Shown here piece after piece: positions 24,176 to 32,980 of a stretch of 64,000 bases of DNA. A program made the position numbers and the translations under genes. The DNA comes from Occultella aeris (GTDB taxonomy: Bacteria > Actinomycetota > Actinomycetes > Actinomycetales > Beutenbergiaceae). Every line of letters begins with the position of its first letter. Position 1 is the first letter of the stretch. The stretch spans positions 1 to 64,000 of the forward strand of contig NZ_CACRYJ010000053.1 in NCBI RefSeq assembly GCF_902703175.1. Direction: 5' to 3'. A model generated the notes under the pieces. It was not told the DNA's origin. It made no database searches and saw only the letters and a program-made list of their open reading frames with translations.

Positions 24176-26109
24176 CGTCCTCCACCTCCACAGCCGACAC
24201 CACCCCGGCACCCGGGATCACCTCCCCCGCGGGCACCTCCGCCAGCCGCTTCCCGGCCCGCCGCGACCGCCGGGACCTGACCGCGCTGCGCCGGATCCTC
24301 CCGCTCCTGCGCGTCGACGCGAGCCGCGTGCTGGTCGCGGTCGTGTGCGGCACGATCGCCCTGGGTAGCGCCGTCGGGCTCGCGGCGGCGTCGGCGTGGC
24401 TCATCGCGCGGGCGTCCGAGATGCCGCCGGTCATGCACCTCGGCGTGGCCGTGGTGGCAGTGCGCGCGCTCGGCATCTCGCGCGGCGTGTTCCGCTACCT
24501 GGAGCGGCTCTCCTCGCACGAGGTGGCGTTGCGCGGCGTGGTGGACCTGCGCACGAACGTGTACCGGATCCTCGCCCTCGGGCACCCCGAGGCGACCGCG
24601 GGGATGCGCCGCGGCGACGTCCTCGCCCGGGTTGGCGCCGACGTGGACGCAGTCGGCGACGTGGTGGTCCGGGCACTGGTCCCGACGGCGGTCGCGGTCG
24701 TGGTCTCGGCCGGCACAGTCGGCCTCGTGGCAGCGTTCTCCCCCGCCGCCGCGGGCATCCTGACCCTCGCCCTGCTGCTCGCCGGGATCGGCGCACCGGC
24801 CCTCGCCGCAGCCGCGGCGAGACGTAGCGAACTGGCTGGCGTGCAGGCCCGAGCGGACGTGGCGGCCGCGTCCATGTTGATCCTCGACGGCGCCACGGAG
24901 CTGCGTGTGTCGGGTCGCCTTGCCGCCGCGGTCGCGGACCTGCGCCGCGCGCAGGTGCGGGTGGCCGCCACCCAGGACGCCGCCGCCCGGCCCGCGGCGC
25001 TCGCCCAGGGGCTCGGTGTCCTCGCGACCGGCCTGGCCGTGGTCGGGGCCATGCTGGTCGGGATCCCGGCGACCACCGCCGGGACCCTGGCACCGGTGGA
25101 ACTGGCCGTCGTGGTGCTCACTCCGCTGGCCGCGTTCGAGGCCGCCGCTGCGCTGCCCGCGGCCGCGCTGCAGGTGATCCGGTCCGGCGGCGCCGCGCGC
25201 CGGCTCGTTGATCTGCTGGACCGGGCCGGCGCCTGGCCGACCGGCGGCGACGACGCTTCGGTCGTGGCGGCGACGCCAGCCCGGGCGAGCGTCGCCGGGG
25301 ACCGGACGACCACCCGGGCGAGCGCGGACGCCGGCGCGACGCCCACCCCGGCGAGTGCCCCCCGGGCGAGCGCCACGGCCCGGCCGGCCTCCGCCGTCGA
25401 CCCGACGGTCGTCGCGACCGGCCTCGCCTGCGGCTACCCCGGCCACCCGCCCGTGCTGACCGGCCTCGACCTGCGCCTCGAGCCGGGCCACGCCGTCGTC
25501 GTGGTCGGGCCGAGCGGGATCGGCAAGACCACCCTCCTGCTCACCCTCGCCGGCCTCCTCGAACCCGTCGCGGGCGAGGTACGCATCGGCGGCACGGTCG
25601 GCGGTGAGCACGCGTCGGCGACCGTCGCGGTGACAGCCGAGGACGCCCACGTGTTCGCCACCACGGTGCTCGAGAACCTGCGGGTCGCCCGCGGCGACGT
25701 CACGCCGGGCCAGGCCACCGAGGCACTCACCCGGGCCGGGCTCGGCGACCTGCTGGACCGGCTGCCGGACGGCCTGGACACCATGCTCGGACCGGACGCC
25801 ACGACGCTCTCGGGCGGGGAACGCCGTCGGCTGCTGCTCGCCCGGGCCCTGCTGCACCCGGCCCCCCTGATGCTCCTGGACGAGCCCGGCGAACACCTCG
25901 ACCCGGCCACCGCGGACGCTCTCATCGCCGACATCCTCAGCGTCGGCCGCGAGCGTGGTGTCCTCGTGGTGACCCACCGCCTGGCCGGGCTGGACCGAGC
26001 AGACCAGGTGATCGACCTCGGTGCTCGGGACATCGGTCCCTCGCCGAAGGCCCCGGTCAACGGCCACACTGGGGACATGGAGACGCTCGAAGCCGGCCGC
26101 CGGCCATGA
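24172..26109 (+). CDS. cydC: ABC transporter CydC subunit
   Basis: 645 aa, partner of CydD. The ABC membrane domain covers about residues 30-345 and the ATPase about 405-625, with VGPSGIGKTTLL, LSGGERRRLLLARALLH and LMLLDEPGEHLD. Between them is an unusual Ala/Thr/Arg/Ser-rich linker (about residues 360-405) in which the DNA repeats CCCGGGCGAGCG three times. It starts at the ATG overlapping the cydD stop and overlaps the histidine-kinase start by ATGA. Confidence 0.94.
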   Translation: MTSSTSTADTTPAPGITSPAGTSASRFPARRDRRDLTALRRILPLLRVDASRVLVAVVCGTIALGSAVGLAAASAWLIARASEMPPVMHLGVAVVAVRALGISRGVFRYLERLSSHEVALRGVVDLRTNVYRILALGHPEATAGMRRGDVLARVGADVDAVGDVVVRALVPTAVAVVVSAGTVGLVAAFSPAAAGILTLALLLAGIGAPALAAAAARRSELAGVQARADVAAASMLILDGATELRVSGRLAAAVADLRRAQVRVAATQDAAARPAALAQGLGVLATGLAVVGAMLVGIPATTAGTLAPVELAVVVLTPLAAFEAAAALPAAALQVIRSGGAARRLVDLLDRAGAWPTGGDDASVVAATPARASVAGDRTTTRASADAGATPTPASAPRASATARPASAVDPTVVATGLACGYPGHPPVLTGLDLRLEPGHAVVVVGPSGIGKTTLLLTLAGLLEPVAGEVRIGGTVGGEHASATVAVTAEDAHVFATTVLENLRVARGDVTPGQATEALTRAGLGDLLDRLPDGLDTMLGPDATTLSGGERRRLLLARALLHPAPLMLLDEPGEHLDPATADALIADILSVGRERGVLVVTHRLAGLDRADQVIDLGARDIGPSPKAPVNGHTGDMETLEAGRRP

Positions 26110-27734
26110 CGAAGTTCCTCGATGCCGTCCTGTCGGTCACCTCGCACCTGCACCTGGATGACATGCTCGCCAACTTCGTGCAGGCCGCCGCGGACCTGAC
26201 CGGCGCGAAGTACGCCGCGATCGGCGTCCTCGACGCGGCCGGCGAGACGGAGACGTTCGTCCAGCACGGGGTGGACCCGGTCACCGAGGCGGTCCTGGAG
26301 CACCCGCACGGGCGCGGGATCCTCGCCGAGATCCCCACCGACGGGGTGCTGATGCTGTCCGACCTGACCGCCCACCCCCGGTTCCAGGGGTTCCCCGAGG
26401 GACACCCGATGATGCGCTCCTTCCTGGGAGTGCCGGTGCGGGTGGCCGACCAGGTCTACGGCCGGCTCTACCTGTCCGAGAAGGCGGGCGGCGACTTCAC
26501 CGACACCGACGCCGAGAACATTCGGATGCTAGCCGCGGCGGCCGCGATCGCGGTGCAGAACTCACGCCTGTACAAGGCGGCGCGGACCCGGGAACGGTGG
26601 CTCGCCGTCGGGCAGGAGATCACCACGGCGCTGCTGTCCGGGCTCGACGTCGAGGATGCCCTCGCCCTCATCGCCCGGAAGGTGCGCAAGGTGGCGGACG
26701 CGGACACCGCCGTGGTGGTGCTGCCCGGCCTCGACGACTCCTGGCTGATCGAGTTCGCGGACGGGGACCCGGTCGGCGACCTGGTCGGGATCGTGATGCC
26801 GCCGGACGGGCGGGCGATGACGGTGCTGGCCGAGAAGGAGGGGATCATCGTCGATTCCTTCGCTCGTGCCCGCAACCTGCGGATCCCCGAGTTCGGCCGG
26901 TACGGGCCGTCGCTGTACGCGCCGCTCGTCGCCGAGGGGCAGAGCATCGGCGTGCTCATCCTGCTCCGGAACAAGCACGCCCCCGAGTTCACCGAGAGCG
27001 ACCTGAACGTGGCCGAGTCGATCGCCCGGCAGGCCGCGCTGGCGCTCAAACTCGCCGAGGCGCGCCAGGCCCAGGACCTGGCCGGGCTCGTCGAGGAGCG
27101 CGCCCGGATCGCCCGGGACCTGCACGACATGGCGATCCAGCAGTTGTTCGCCACCGGGCTCCAGCTGGCCCATGCGCGCGACCAGGTACCGCCCGAGCGG
27201 GACGAACTGCGTCAGGTGCTCGCCACGGCGCTCGACGGGGTCGACGACTCGGTGCGCCAGATCCGTGCGATCGTTCAGAACCTGCGCTCCCCGAACGAGA
27301 ACGCGCCGCTCCTGGAGCGGCTGCGCCGGGAGACCTCACTGGCCCGCACCGGCCTCGGCTTCGCCCCGTCCCTGGTGCTGGAGGCCACCGACCCCGTGAC
27401 CGGGGTGCCGCAGCCGTCGGACCAGGCTGGCGACGACCTCGACGCGCGCGTGGACGCCGACCTCGCCGACGACGTGGTCGCGGTGGTCCGGGAAGGGCTC
27501 GCGAACGCGGCCCGGCACGCCCGGGCGTCGTCGGTGCATGTGCGGCTGGCGGTCGGGCCGGAGGACATCGAGGTGGTGGTCACCGACGACGGCGTCGGGC
27601 TCGATCCCGAGCGCACCCGCTCGTCCGGGCTCGACAACCTCGCCACTCGGGCCCGCCGGCACGGCGGCGAGTTCCGGTTGGGGCCGGGGCCCGACGGCGG
27701 GACGTCGTTGGTCTGGACGGCCCGGTCGGGCTGA
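26106..27734 (+). CDS. GAF-GAF sensor histidine kinase, DosS/DevS-like
   Basis: 542 aa, no membrane helix. GAF-A spans about residues 17-155 and GAF-B about 175-318. Then comes the HisKA_3 dimerisation box ERARIARDLHDMAIQQLFATG (phospho-acceptor His340) and an HATPase_c domain with EGLANAARHA, TDDGVGL and GLDNLATRARRHGG. GAF-A has FPEGHPMMRSFLGVPVRV; by memory alignment His100 matches the proximal haem ligand of mycobacterial DevS/DosT, so an O2/NO/CO or redox sensor is expected. It is encoded in the cyd operon with ATGA overlap. The likely partner regulator is encoded at 31072-31728. Confidence 0.92.
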   Translation: MTKFLDAVLSVTSHLHLDDMLANFVQAAADLTGAKYAAIGVLDAAGETETFVQHGVDPVTEAVLEHPHGRGILAEIPTDGVLMLSDLTAHPRFQGFPEGHPMMRSFLGVPVRVADQVYGRLYLSEKAGGDFTDTDAENIRMLAAAAAIAVQNSRLYKAARTRERWLAVGQEITTALLSGLDVEDALALIARKVRKVADADTAVVVLPGLDDSWLIEFADGDPVGDLVGIVMPPDGRAMTVLAEKEGIIVDSFARARNLRIPEFGRYGPSLYAPLVAEGQSIGVLILLRNKHAPEFTESDLNVAESIARQAALALKLAEARQAQDLAGLVEERARIARDLHDMAIQQLFATGLQLAHARDQVPPERDELRQVLATALDGVDDSVRQIRAIVQNLRSPNENAPLLERLRRETSLARTGLGFAPSLVLEATDPVTGVPQPSDQAGDDLDARVDADLADDVVAVVREGLANAARHARASSVHVRLAVGPEDIEVVVTDDGVGLDPERTRSSGLDNLATRARRHGGEFRLGPGPDGGTSLVWTARSG

Positions 27735-27767
27735 CGCGGCCGGCCCGACCGCGGCCGACCCTGCCTC

Positions 27768-29639
27768 TCACCACCAGCCGACGAGTTTGTGCAGCTCGTC
27801 CTCGAGGCGGCGGGCGAGCGAGGTGTCCCCGGCGACGGCGGCCCGCTGGTCCAGGGCGCCGGCGGGATCGCTGGTGATCAGCCCGTCGACACCGTCGCGC
27901 ACGAATCGGCGCATCGCGGCCGGGTCGTTGACGGTCCACAGCAGCAGTTGGGCACCGGCGGCGTGGGCCTCGCTCAGGATCCGCGGCGTGTAGGAGGACT
28001 CCTCGAGAGCGACGAAGTCCGCCCGACCGGGGTCGAGGCGGCCCCGGTGGAAGGCCACGACCCAGCCGGTCGTGACCTCGGCGAACCGGTCCTCGATCTC
28101 GTTCACCAGTGCGATGTCGAAGGACTGGACGCGGGCGGTCGCGACCAGGCCATGGGCCACCAGCACGGCCACGACGTCGCCGACGTAGTCCCCCTGCTCG
28201 CGACCGTGGGTCTTCAGTTCCACCAGCAGCGCGATGTCCAGTTCGGCGGCTCGGGCCGCGAACTCCTCGAAGGTGGGGATGGTCGCTGTGTGTCCGCCCT
28301 GCCTGACCGTGGTCCCGGTCAGCTCCGCCGTCGTCATCTCGAACACGGACCTGTTGATGCCCGCGATACGACGCAGGTTGGTGTCGTGCACGACCACCAG
28401 GCCACCGTCGGCGGCCTGCTGGACGTCGAGCTCCACGTAGTCCGCGCCGACGGCCGCCGCCGCGTCGAGCGCGTCGATGGTGTTCTCGACCGCGTCGTCC
28501 GTCACGCCGCGGTGCGCGATGACCGCTGTCGTCACCTCGTCGCGGACCGCGATCATGACCGTGGTGTTGACGGTGACGGCCACGGCCAGGACGGCGCCGA
28601 GGACCGCCACGCCGACGGCTCGGCCACCGGGCATCCCGGGCCATCGGGGGACCCATCCCGCGGCACGGGAAGCCTCGGGCGGTGGCTGGGTGTACGGCGC
28701 GTCGAGCGGGGCGGTCGTCAACCAGCCGATGTCGCCGCCAGGCTCGCGGCGTCGGTCCGCCAGAACGACGAGCGCCTGGGTGAGTACCGCGACGATGAGA
28801 CCGCTCACGGCCAGCACGGCCACCTGCACGATGGTGACGGTCAGTCCGGCGACGAGCGGTGAGGCAGGCGGCCAGACGGCGTCGGCCAGACGCACCGCGT
28901 ACAGGATCAGCACCACCAGGCCAGCGAGGACGACGGCGGAGACGGTCCAGGCCGCGGCGAACAGACCGACCACCCGGGCGCTCTGCCCGCGGGTCATCCG
29001 CCAGCTGCTCGCGAGGGCCGCGAGCACGGACGCCCGGCTCGTGAGCAGTACCACCGGGACCAGGACCAGGCGCACATTGACGTAGAGGACGGCCGCGGCG
29101 CCGAGTATCCAGACCAGCGTGCCGGCGACCGTCTTGCGCAGTTCACCGGCGATGAACGGCGGCAGCTCGACGCCGCGGGTCAGGAAGGCACCGACCTCGA
29201 GACCACCCAGCGGCACGAGCAGGAACGCGTACGCGACGAACACCAGGAGCTGTGGGCCGAGGAGGCGCCGGCCCACGGCCGCCAGTTCGGCGCCGATGGC
29301 ACGTGGATGCAGGATGGTGTCGTCGCGCAACCGGGTGCCGATGAGGATCAGGACGCCCTGGCCGATGAGGACGGCGACACTCGCCACGGCCGCGAGCAGG
29401 AGCAACAACAGGAACGAGACCGGGTGGGTGAGCAGGCGGACGGCCGAGGCCTCCGTCAAGGCCGTCAGCCCGGCTGCCCTGAGCGCCGCGCGAAGGAGCA
29501 GCGCGACGATCGGCACCACGACGAGCACCGTCGCGGCCTGGAGCGCCACGGTCGTGCGCAGATAGAGCCTCCGATTGCGCGCGACCGTCGCCGCGGCGGT
29601 GGCCAGGATGCCTGGCCGCCGCCGTTCGGCAGGGATCAC
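27768..29639 (-). CDS. membrane-anchored glycerophosphodiester phosphodiesterase
   Basis: 623 aa. The N-terminal ~365 residues hold about seven hydrophobic helices of the GDPD-associated membrane domain. The catalytic TIM barrel starts with VIAHRG (residues 373-378), ENT (385-387), ELD (403-405) and VVHD (416-419), the metal and catalytic residues of the family, ending LITSDPAG. The active domain follows the last helix, so its side of the membrane depends on helix count; outward facing is usual. It hydrolyses glycerophosphodiesters to glycerol-3-phosphate. ATGA overlap with the M20 peptidase gene. Confidence 0.93.
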   Translation of the reverse strand: MIPAERRRPGILATAAATVARNRRLYLRTTVALQAATVLVVVPIVALLLRAALRAAGLTALTEASAVRLLTHPVSFLLLLLLAAVASVAVLIGQGVLILIGTRLRDDTILHPRAIGAELAAVGRRLLGPQLLVFVAYAFLLVPLGGLEVGAFLTRGVELPPFIAGELRKTVAGTLVWILGAAAVLYVNVRLVLVPVVLLTSRASVLAALASSWRMTRGQSARVVGLFAAAWTVSAVVLAGLVVLILYAVRLADAVWPPASPLVAGLTVTIVQVAVLAVSGLIVAVLTQALVVLADRRREPGGDIGWLTTAPLDAPYTQPPPEASRAAGWVPRWPGMPGGRAVGVAVLGAVLAVAVTVNTTVMIAVRDEVTTAVIAHRGVTDDAVENTIDALDAAAAVGADYVELDVQQAADGGLVVVHDTNLRRIAGINRSVFEMTTAELTGTTVRQGGHTATIPTFEEFAARAAELDIALLVELKTHGREQGDYVGDVVAVLVAHGLVATARVQSFDIALVNEIEDRFAEVTTGWVVAFHRGRLDPGRADFVALEESSYTPRILSEAHAAGAQLLLWTVNDPAAMRRFVRDGVDGLITSDPAGALDQRAAVAGDTSLARRLEDELHKLVGWW

Positions 29640-31075
29640 CCGGTGGGGTCGAGGCCCTCGATGGACCCGGGGTGGGCCTCACCGGCCCCAACGAGACCCA
29701 GGCGGCGCAGGAACATGGCCACGCCGAGGGCGGTGTGCTCGATCTCGGCCGGATGCACGCTCTCGTTCGGTGCATGCATCAGACTCGCGGGATCGGCCAG
29801 GCCGAGCATCACGATGGACGCCTCCGGCTGGGCGGCGGCAAGCGCCGCGGTCAGCGGGATCGAGCCGCCCTGGCCGGAGGTCACGGTGGGCTTGCCGAAG
29901 GCGTCACCGAGCGCCTCGTGCAGCGCCGCGAACGAGGGCGTGCTGGTGTCCGCACGGTACGGACGCCCGTTGCCGCCGGACTCGGTGCTCACCTGCACGC
30001 CCCACGGGGCGACGTCGGCCAGGTGCGCCCGCAGCAACCGTTCCGCCTCGTCGGGGTCCACACCGGGCGGAACCCGCAGGTTCAGGCGCGCGGCGGCGCG
30101 GGGCTGGATCGCGGCGACGGACCCGACGACGGCGGGTGCGTCCAGGCCGATCACGGTGAGGGCGGGGCGGGACCAGACCTGATCGGCCACCGTGCCCGAG
30201 CCGAGCCGGCGTCCGCCGGGCAGGATGCCGGCCTCGGCGCGGAAGGCGTCCTCGGAGTACGGGACACCGTCCCAGACCCCGTCGCCGGCCAGCCCGCGCA
30301 CAGTGGTGTTGCCATCCGCGTCACGCAGGGTCGCCAGGATCGCGATGAGAGCCGCGAGCGCGTCCGGCGCGGCGCCACCGAAGGCACCGGAGTGCAGCTC
30401 GCCGGCGACCGCCTCGACCCGGACGATGACGTCCACCACGCCGCGCAGCGAGACGGTCAGGGTAGGTTGCCCGACCGTCACGTTGCCGGTGTCCTGGATC
30501 AGGATCACATCGGCGGCGAACTCCTCGGGGTGCGCCTGCACATACTGCTCGAGGCCGCCCGTGCCCTGCTCCTCCGAGCCCTCGATGACCACGGTCAGGG
30601 AGACCGGGTACGCGCCGTCGGGCCGGAGCGCGCGCAGCGCGGTCAGGTGGGCGATGATGCTGCCCTTGCAGTCCGCGGCGCCCCGGCCGTAGAACCGGCC
30701 GTCCCGCTCGGTCAGGGTGAACGGGTCTGTGGCCCAGGCTCGCGTGTTGGACGCAGGCTGGACGTCGTAGTGGGCGTAGAGGAGCACCCGGGGCGCACCG
30801 GCCGGTCCCTCGTGGTGCGCGATCACGGCGTCCGTGCCGTCCGGGGTGCGTACCAGGGCGGCGTCGGCCAGGCCTAGCTCCGCGAACGCCTCAGCGACCC
30901 ACTGTGCGGCCAGCCGGCACTGCTCGGGGTCCTCGACGGCGGGGTCGGCGACCGATCTGTACGCCACCAGCTCGGCGAGGTCGGACAGCGCCTGGGGCAT
31001 CAGGCCGGCGACCCGCGCGCGCAGGTCGGCATCCGCCGAGGCCTTGCTCGCGGTCGCAGTCCCGTCGGTGGTCAT
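29636..31075 (-). CDS. M20/M28-family zinc dipeptidase
   Basis: 479 aa, cytoplasmic. Zinc-ligand segments are LLYAHYDVQPA (His/Asp), GRGAADCKGSIIAHL, VIEGSEEQGTGGLE (catalytic Glu-Glu) and the late His region LMHAPNESVH. An M20 dimerisation domain interrupts the catalytic part (LTVSLRGVVDVIVRVEA). This matches the dipeptidase branch of M20. I use the ATG overlapping the regulator stop (ATGA); ten extra codons upstream belong to the regulator's shadow. It lies between the response regulator and glycerophosphodiesterase genes. Confidence 0.92.
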   Translation of the reverse strand: MTTDGTATASKASADADLRARVAGLMPQALSDLAELVAYRSVADPAVEDPEQCRLAAQWVAEAFAELGLADAALVRTPDGTDAVIAHHEGPAGAPRVLLYAHYDVQPASNTRAWATDPFTLTERDGRFYGRGAADCKGSIIAHLTALRALRPDGAYPVSLTVVIEGSEEQGTGGLEQYVQAHPEEFAADVILIQDTGNVTVGQPTLTVSLRGVVDVIVRVEAVAGELHSGAFGGAAPDALAALIAILATLRDADGNTTVRGLAGDGVWDGVPYSEDAFRAEAGILPGGRRLGSGTVADQVWSRPALTVIGLDAPAVVGSVAAIQPRAAARLNLRVPPGVDPDEAERLLRAHLADVAPWGVQVSTESGGNGRPYRADTSTPSFAALHEALGDAFGKPTVTSGQGGSIPLTAALAAAQPEASIVMLGLADPASLMHAPNESVHPAEIEHTALGVAMFLRRLGLVGAGEAHPGSIEGLDPTG

Positions 31076-31728
31076 GAGTGCTGCCCCTCGCTCGGTGCCC
31101 GCCACCGGCCACCGCGGTGGGCGGCAACCCAGGCGGCCACCTGGGTGCGTCGCTGCAGGCCCATCTTCGCCAGCAGCGACGTGATGTGATTCTTGACGGT
31201 CTTCTCGGCCACCCCGAGCCGGTCCGCGATCTCGCGGTTCGACAGGCCCTCCCCGATCAGGTCGAGCACCTTCAGCTCGCTCGGGGTCAGGTCCGCCGTC
31301 GGGTCCGGGTGGGCGTCCTGGCGGCGGGTCACGGTCCGGTCGTCGAGCAGGGTCCGTCCGGCTGCGACGGCGCGGACCACGTCCGCGATCTCGGCGCCAC
31401 GCACGGACTTGAGGACGAACGCCTTCGCTCCCGCGGCCAGTGCCGCGGCGACCGCGTCGTCGTCGTCGAAGGAGGTCAGCACCACCGCCCGCGCCTCGGG
31501 CAGCACCCGCGCGGCCTCGGTGATGATGTCCAGCCCGGTGCCGTCCGGAAGTTGCAGGTCCACGAGCAGCACGTCCGGGCGGACCAGCGGCACCCGGCGA
31601 TGCGCCTCGGCGACCGAGGACGCCTCGCCGACCACGGTCAGCCCGTCCGAACGCTCGATCACCTCGGCGATGCCCCGCCGCACCACCTCGTGATCATCGA
31701 CAATCATCACGCGCACCGGATCCGTCAT
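31072..31728 (-). CDS. NarL/DosR-like response regulator
   Basis: 218 aa. The receiver domain has the acidic pair DD (11-12), phosphoacceptor Asp57 (LLVDLQL), Thr/Ser in VVLTSFDDDD, and Lys in AFVLKSV. A LuxR-type HTH occupies about 145-205 (LTPSELKVLDLIGEGLSNRE, KTVKNHITSLLAKMGLQRRTQ). The end resembles DosR (LLAKLGMERRTQA). The DosS-like kinase gene is 3.3 kb away on the other strand; pairing is inferred from family match. ATG sits 7 nt after TAGGCT, though a GGAG in the gap could also serve as ribosome site. First gene of regulator-M20-GDPD. Confidence 0.92.
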   Translation of the reverse strand: MTDPVRVMIVDDHEVVRRGIAEVIERSDGLTVVGEASSVAEAHRRVPLVRPDVLLVDLQLPDGTGLDIITEAARVLPEARAVVLTSFDDDDAVAAALAAGAKAFVLKSVRGAEIADVVRAVAAGRTLLDDRTVTRRQDAHPDPTADLTPSELKVLDLIGEGLSNREIADRLGVAEKTVKNHITSLLAKMGLQRRTQVAAWVAAHRGGRWRAPSEGQHS

Positions 31729-31735
31729 GGCTCCG

Positions 31736-31741
31736 AGCCTA
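31736..31741 (-). promoter_or_regulatory. -10 element of response-regulator promoter
   Basis: TAGGCT on the minus strand, 7 nt (CGGAGCC) before the ATG: a leaderless or very short leader transcript. Confidence 0.45.
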
Positions 31742-31846
31742 TCGGCCCGGCGACGCCCGGAGAGCGCGGTCCGGGCGAGCGGAACGGCACGCTCGAAAGC
31801 ACTATCGACGAGCAGCAGCCCTCCCGGCGAGCAGCGCGGCGACGAG

Positions 31847-32854
31847 TCAGCCTCGCGGGGCCTGCGCCGTGGAGCGCCGCACCTGCAGTTCCACGGGCAG
31901 CACGTTCAGGGCACCGGCCGCGCCCCTCGATGGCTCCGTGAGGAGCAGGTCCACCGCCGCGGCACCCATCCGCTGAGCCGGGACCGCCACCGTGGTCAGG
32001 GCGGGGGCGAGCAGGCGGGCGACCGGCACGTCGTCGAAGCCGACGACGCTCATCGCCTCCGGCACGCCCACGCCACGTTCACCGAGGCGCCCGAGCAGCC
32101 CGAGGGCGAGCTGGTCGTTGAACGCCAGGACCGCCGTGACCCCCTCGGCCATGGCCAGGTCCGCGGCCGCCACGCCGCCGGCCGGCCCCGGTCGGAACGC
32201 GCCGAGGTCCACGATCGTCACGTCCCGGCCCTGTGCGCGCCAGGCCTCCACCGCGACCGTCAGGCCGGCGCGCCGCTCCGCGTCCGACCACGACGTCGCC
32301 GGACCGCCGGCGTAGCCGATCCGCGCGTGACCGAGGGCGAGCAGATGCCCCACGGCCTGCCGGATGCCGTCGGCGTTGTCACCGGTGACGGCCGGGACCC
32401 CGGGAAGCGACCGGTTGATCAGTACGACCCGGCTGCGCGCGGCGAGCGCGAGCAGGTCGGCGTCGGCAGCGCGCGGCGAGGCCAGGATCATCCGGTCCAC
32501 GTCTGCGGCGAGCTGCCCGAGGACCTCTCGCTCCCGGTCGACGTCCTCGTCGGTGTCCGCGATGATCGCGGTCAGCCCGGCGGCCCGCACCCGGTTCTGC
32601 ATGCCCTTGGCCACCGAGGAGTAGAACGGGTTCTCCAGGTCGGGGATGACCAGGCCCACGGACTGGCCACGGCCGGTGACGAGCGCGCGGGCCGCGCGGT
32701 TCGGTTCGTAGCCGAGCGCGGCGGCCGCCCGGCGGACCCGGTCCGCGGTGGCCGCGGCCACGGTCGTGGACCCGGCGAGGGCCCGGGACACCGTCGCGAT
32801 GGAGACGCCGGCCTCCCGCGCGACGTCGTGGATCGTGACCACACCCTCCGCCAT
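31847..32854 (-). CDS. LacI-family transcriptional regulator
   Basis: 335 aa. The N-terminal HTH (TIHDVAREAGVSIATVSRAL, residues 7-26) and hinge helix region (NRAARALVTGRG) lead into a periplasmic-binding-type sugar domain (VGLVIPDLENPFYSSVAKGM; NRSLPGVPAVTGDN; VVGFDDVPVARLLAPALTTV). GAGGAGGGG precedes the ATG. Divergent from KDPG aldolase and the KDG kinase; two AACGTT-centred palindromes in the shared region are its probable operators. The effector is likely KDG, KDPG or a parent sugar acid (inference). Confidence 0.93.
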   Translation of the reverse strand: MAEGVVTIHDVAREAGVSIATVSRALAGSTTVAAATADRVRRAAAALGYEPNRAARALVTGRGQSVGLVIPDLENPFYSSVAKGMQNRVRAAGLTAIIADTDEDVDREREVLGQLAADVDRMILASPRAADADLLALAARSRVVLINRSLPGVPAVTGDNADGIRQAVGHLLALGHARIGYAGGPATSWSDAERRAGLTVAVEAWRAQGRDVTIVDLGAFRPGPAGGVAAADLAMAEGVTAVLAFNDQLALGLLGRLGERGVGVPEAMSVVGFDDVPVARLLAPALTTVAVPAQRMGAAAVDLLLTEPSRGAAGALNVLPVELQVRRSTAQAPRG

Positions 32855-32882
32855 GCGTTCCCCTCCTCAGCCAGATCGTCAC

Positions 32883-32890
32883 AAACGTTT
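32883..32890. promoter_or_regulatory. LacI-type operator O1
   Basis: AAACGTTT palindrome (in CACAAACGTTTACA), 29 nt before the regulator ATG and just upstream of the aldolase -35. Centre-to-centre distance to O2 is 67 bp, suitable for looping or autoregulation. Confidence 0.65.
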
Positions 32891-32899
32891 ACATCGACC

Positions 32900-32928
32900 T
32901 TGTCGGCCCATCCTTACCGTGCTAGCGT
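32900..32928 (+). promoter_or_regulatory. promoter of the KDPG aldolase operon
   Basis: -35 TTGTCG (32900-32905), 17-nt spacer, -10 TAGCGT (32923-32928). It lies between the two LacI-type palindromes. Confidence 0.55.
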
Positions 32929-32948
32929 CGCGGGTCAAGACCATTCTG

Positions 32949-32958
32949 AAAACGTTTT
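32949..32958. promoter_or_regulatory. LacI-type operator O2
   Basis: Perfect palindrome AAAACGTTTT, downstream of the predicted start and 22 nt before the aldolase ATG. Binding here would block elongation or initiation. Confidence 0.7.
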
Positions 32959-32980
32959 GATTCGCGGAAGGCACTCTCCC

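Noticed and set aside
25280-25372. Short direct repeats considered as a CRISPR or VNTR locus
   Set aside because: Twelve-base units inside a coding linker, unequal spacing, no cas genes.
24067-26067. Long minus-strand ORF opposite cydC
   Set aside because: Composition artefact of high-GC third positions; CydC on the plus strand has all ABC motifs.
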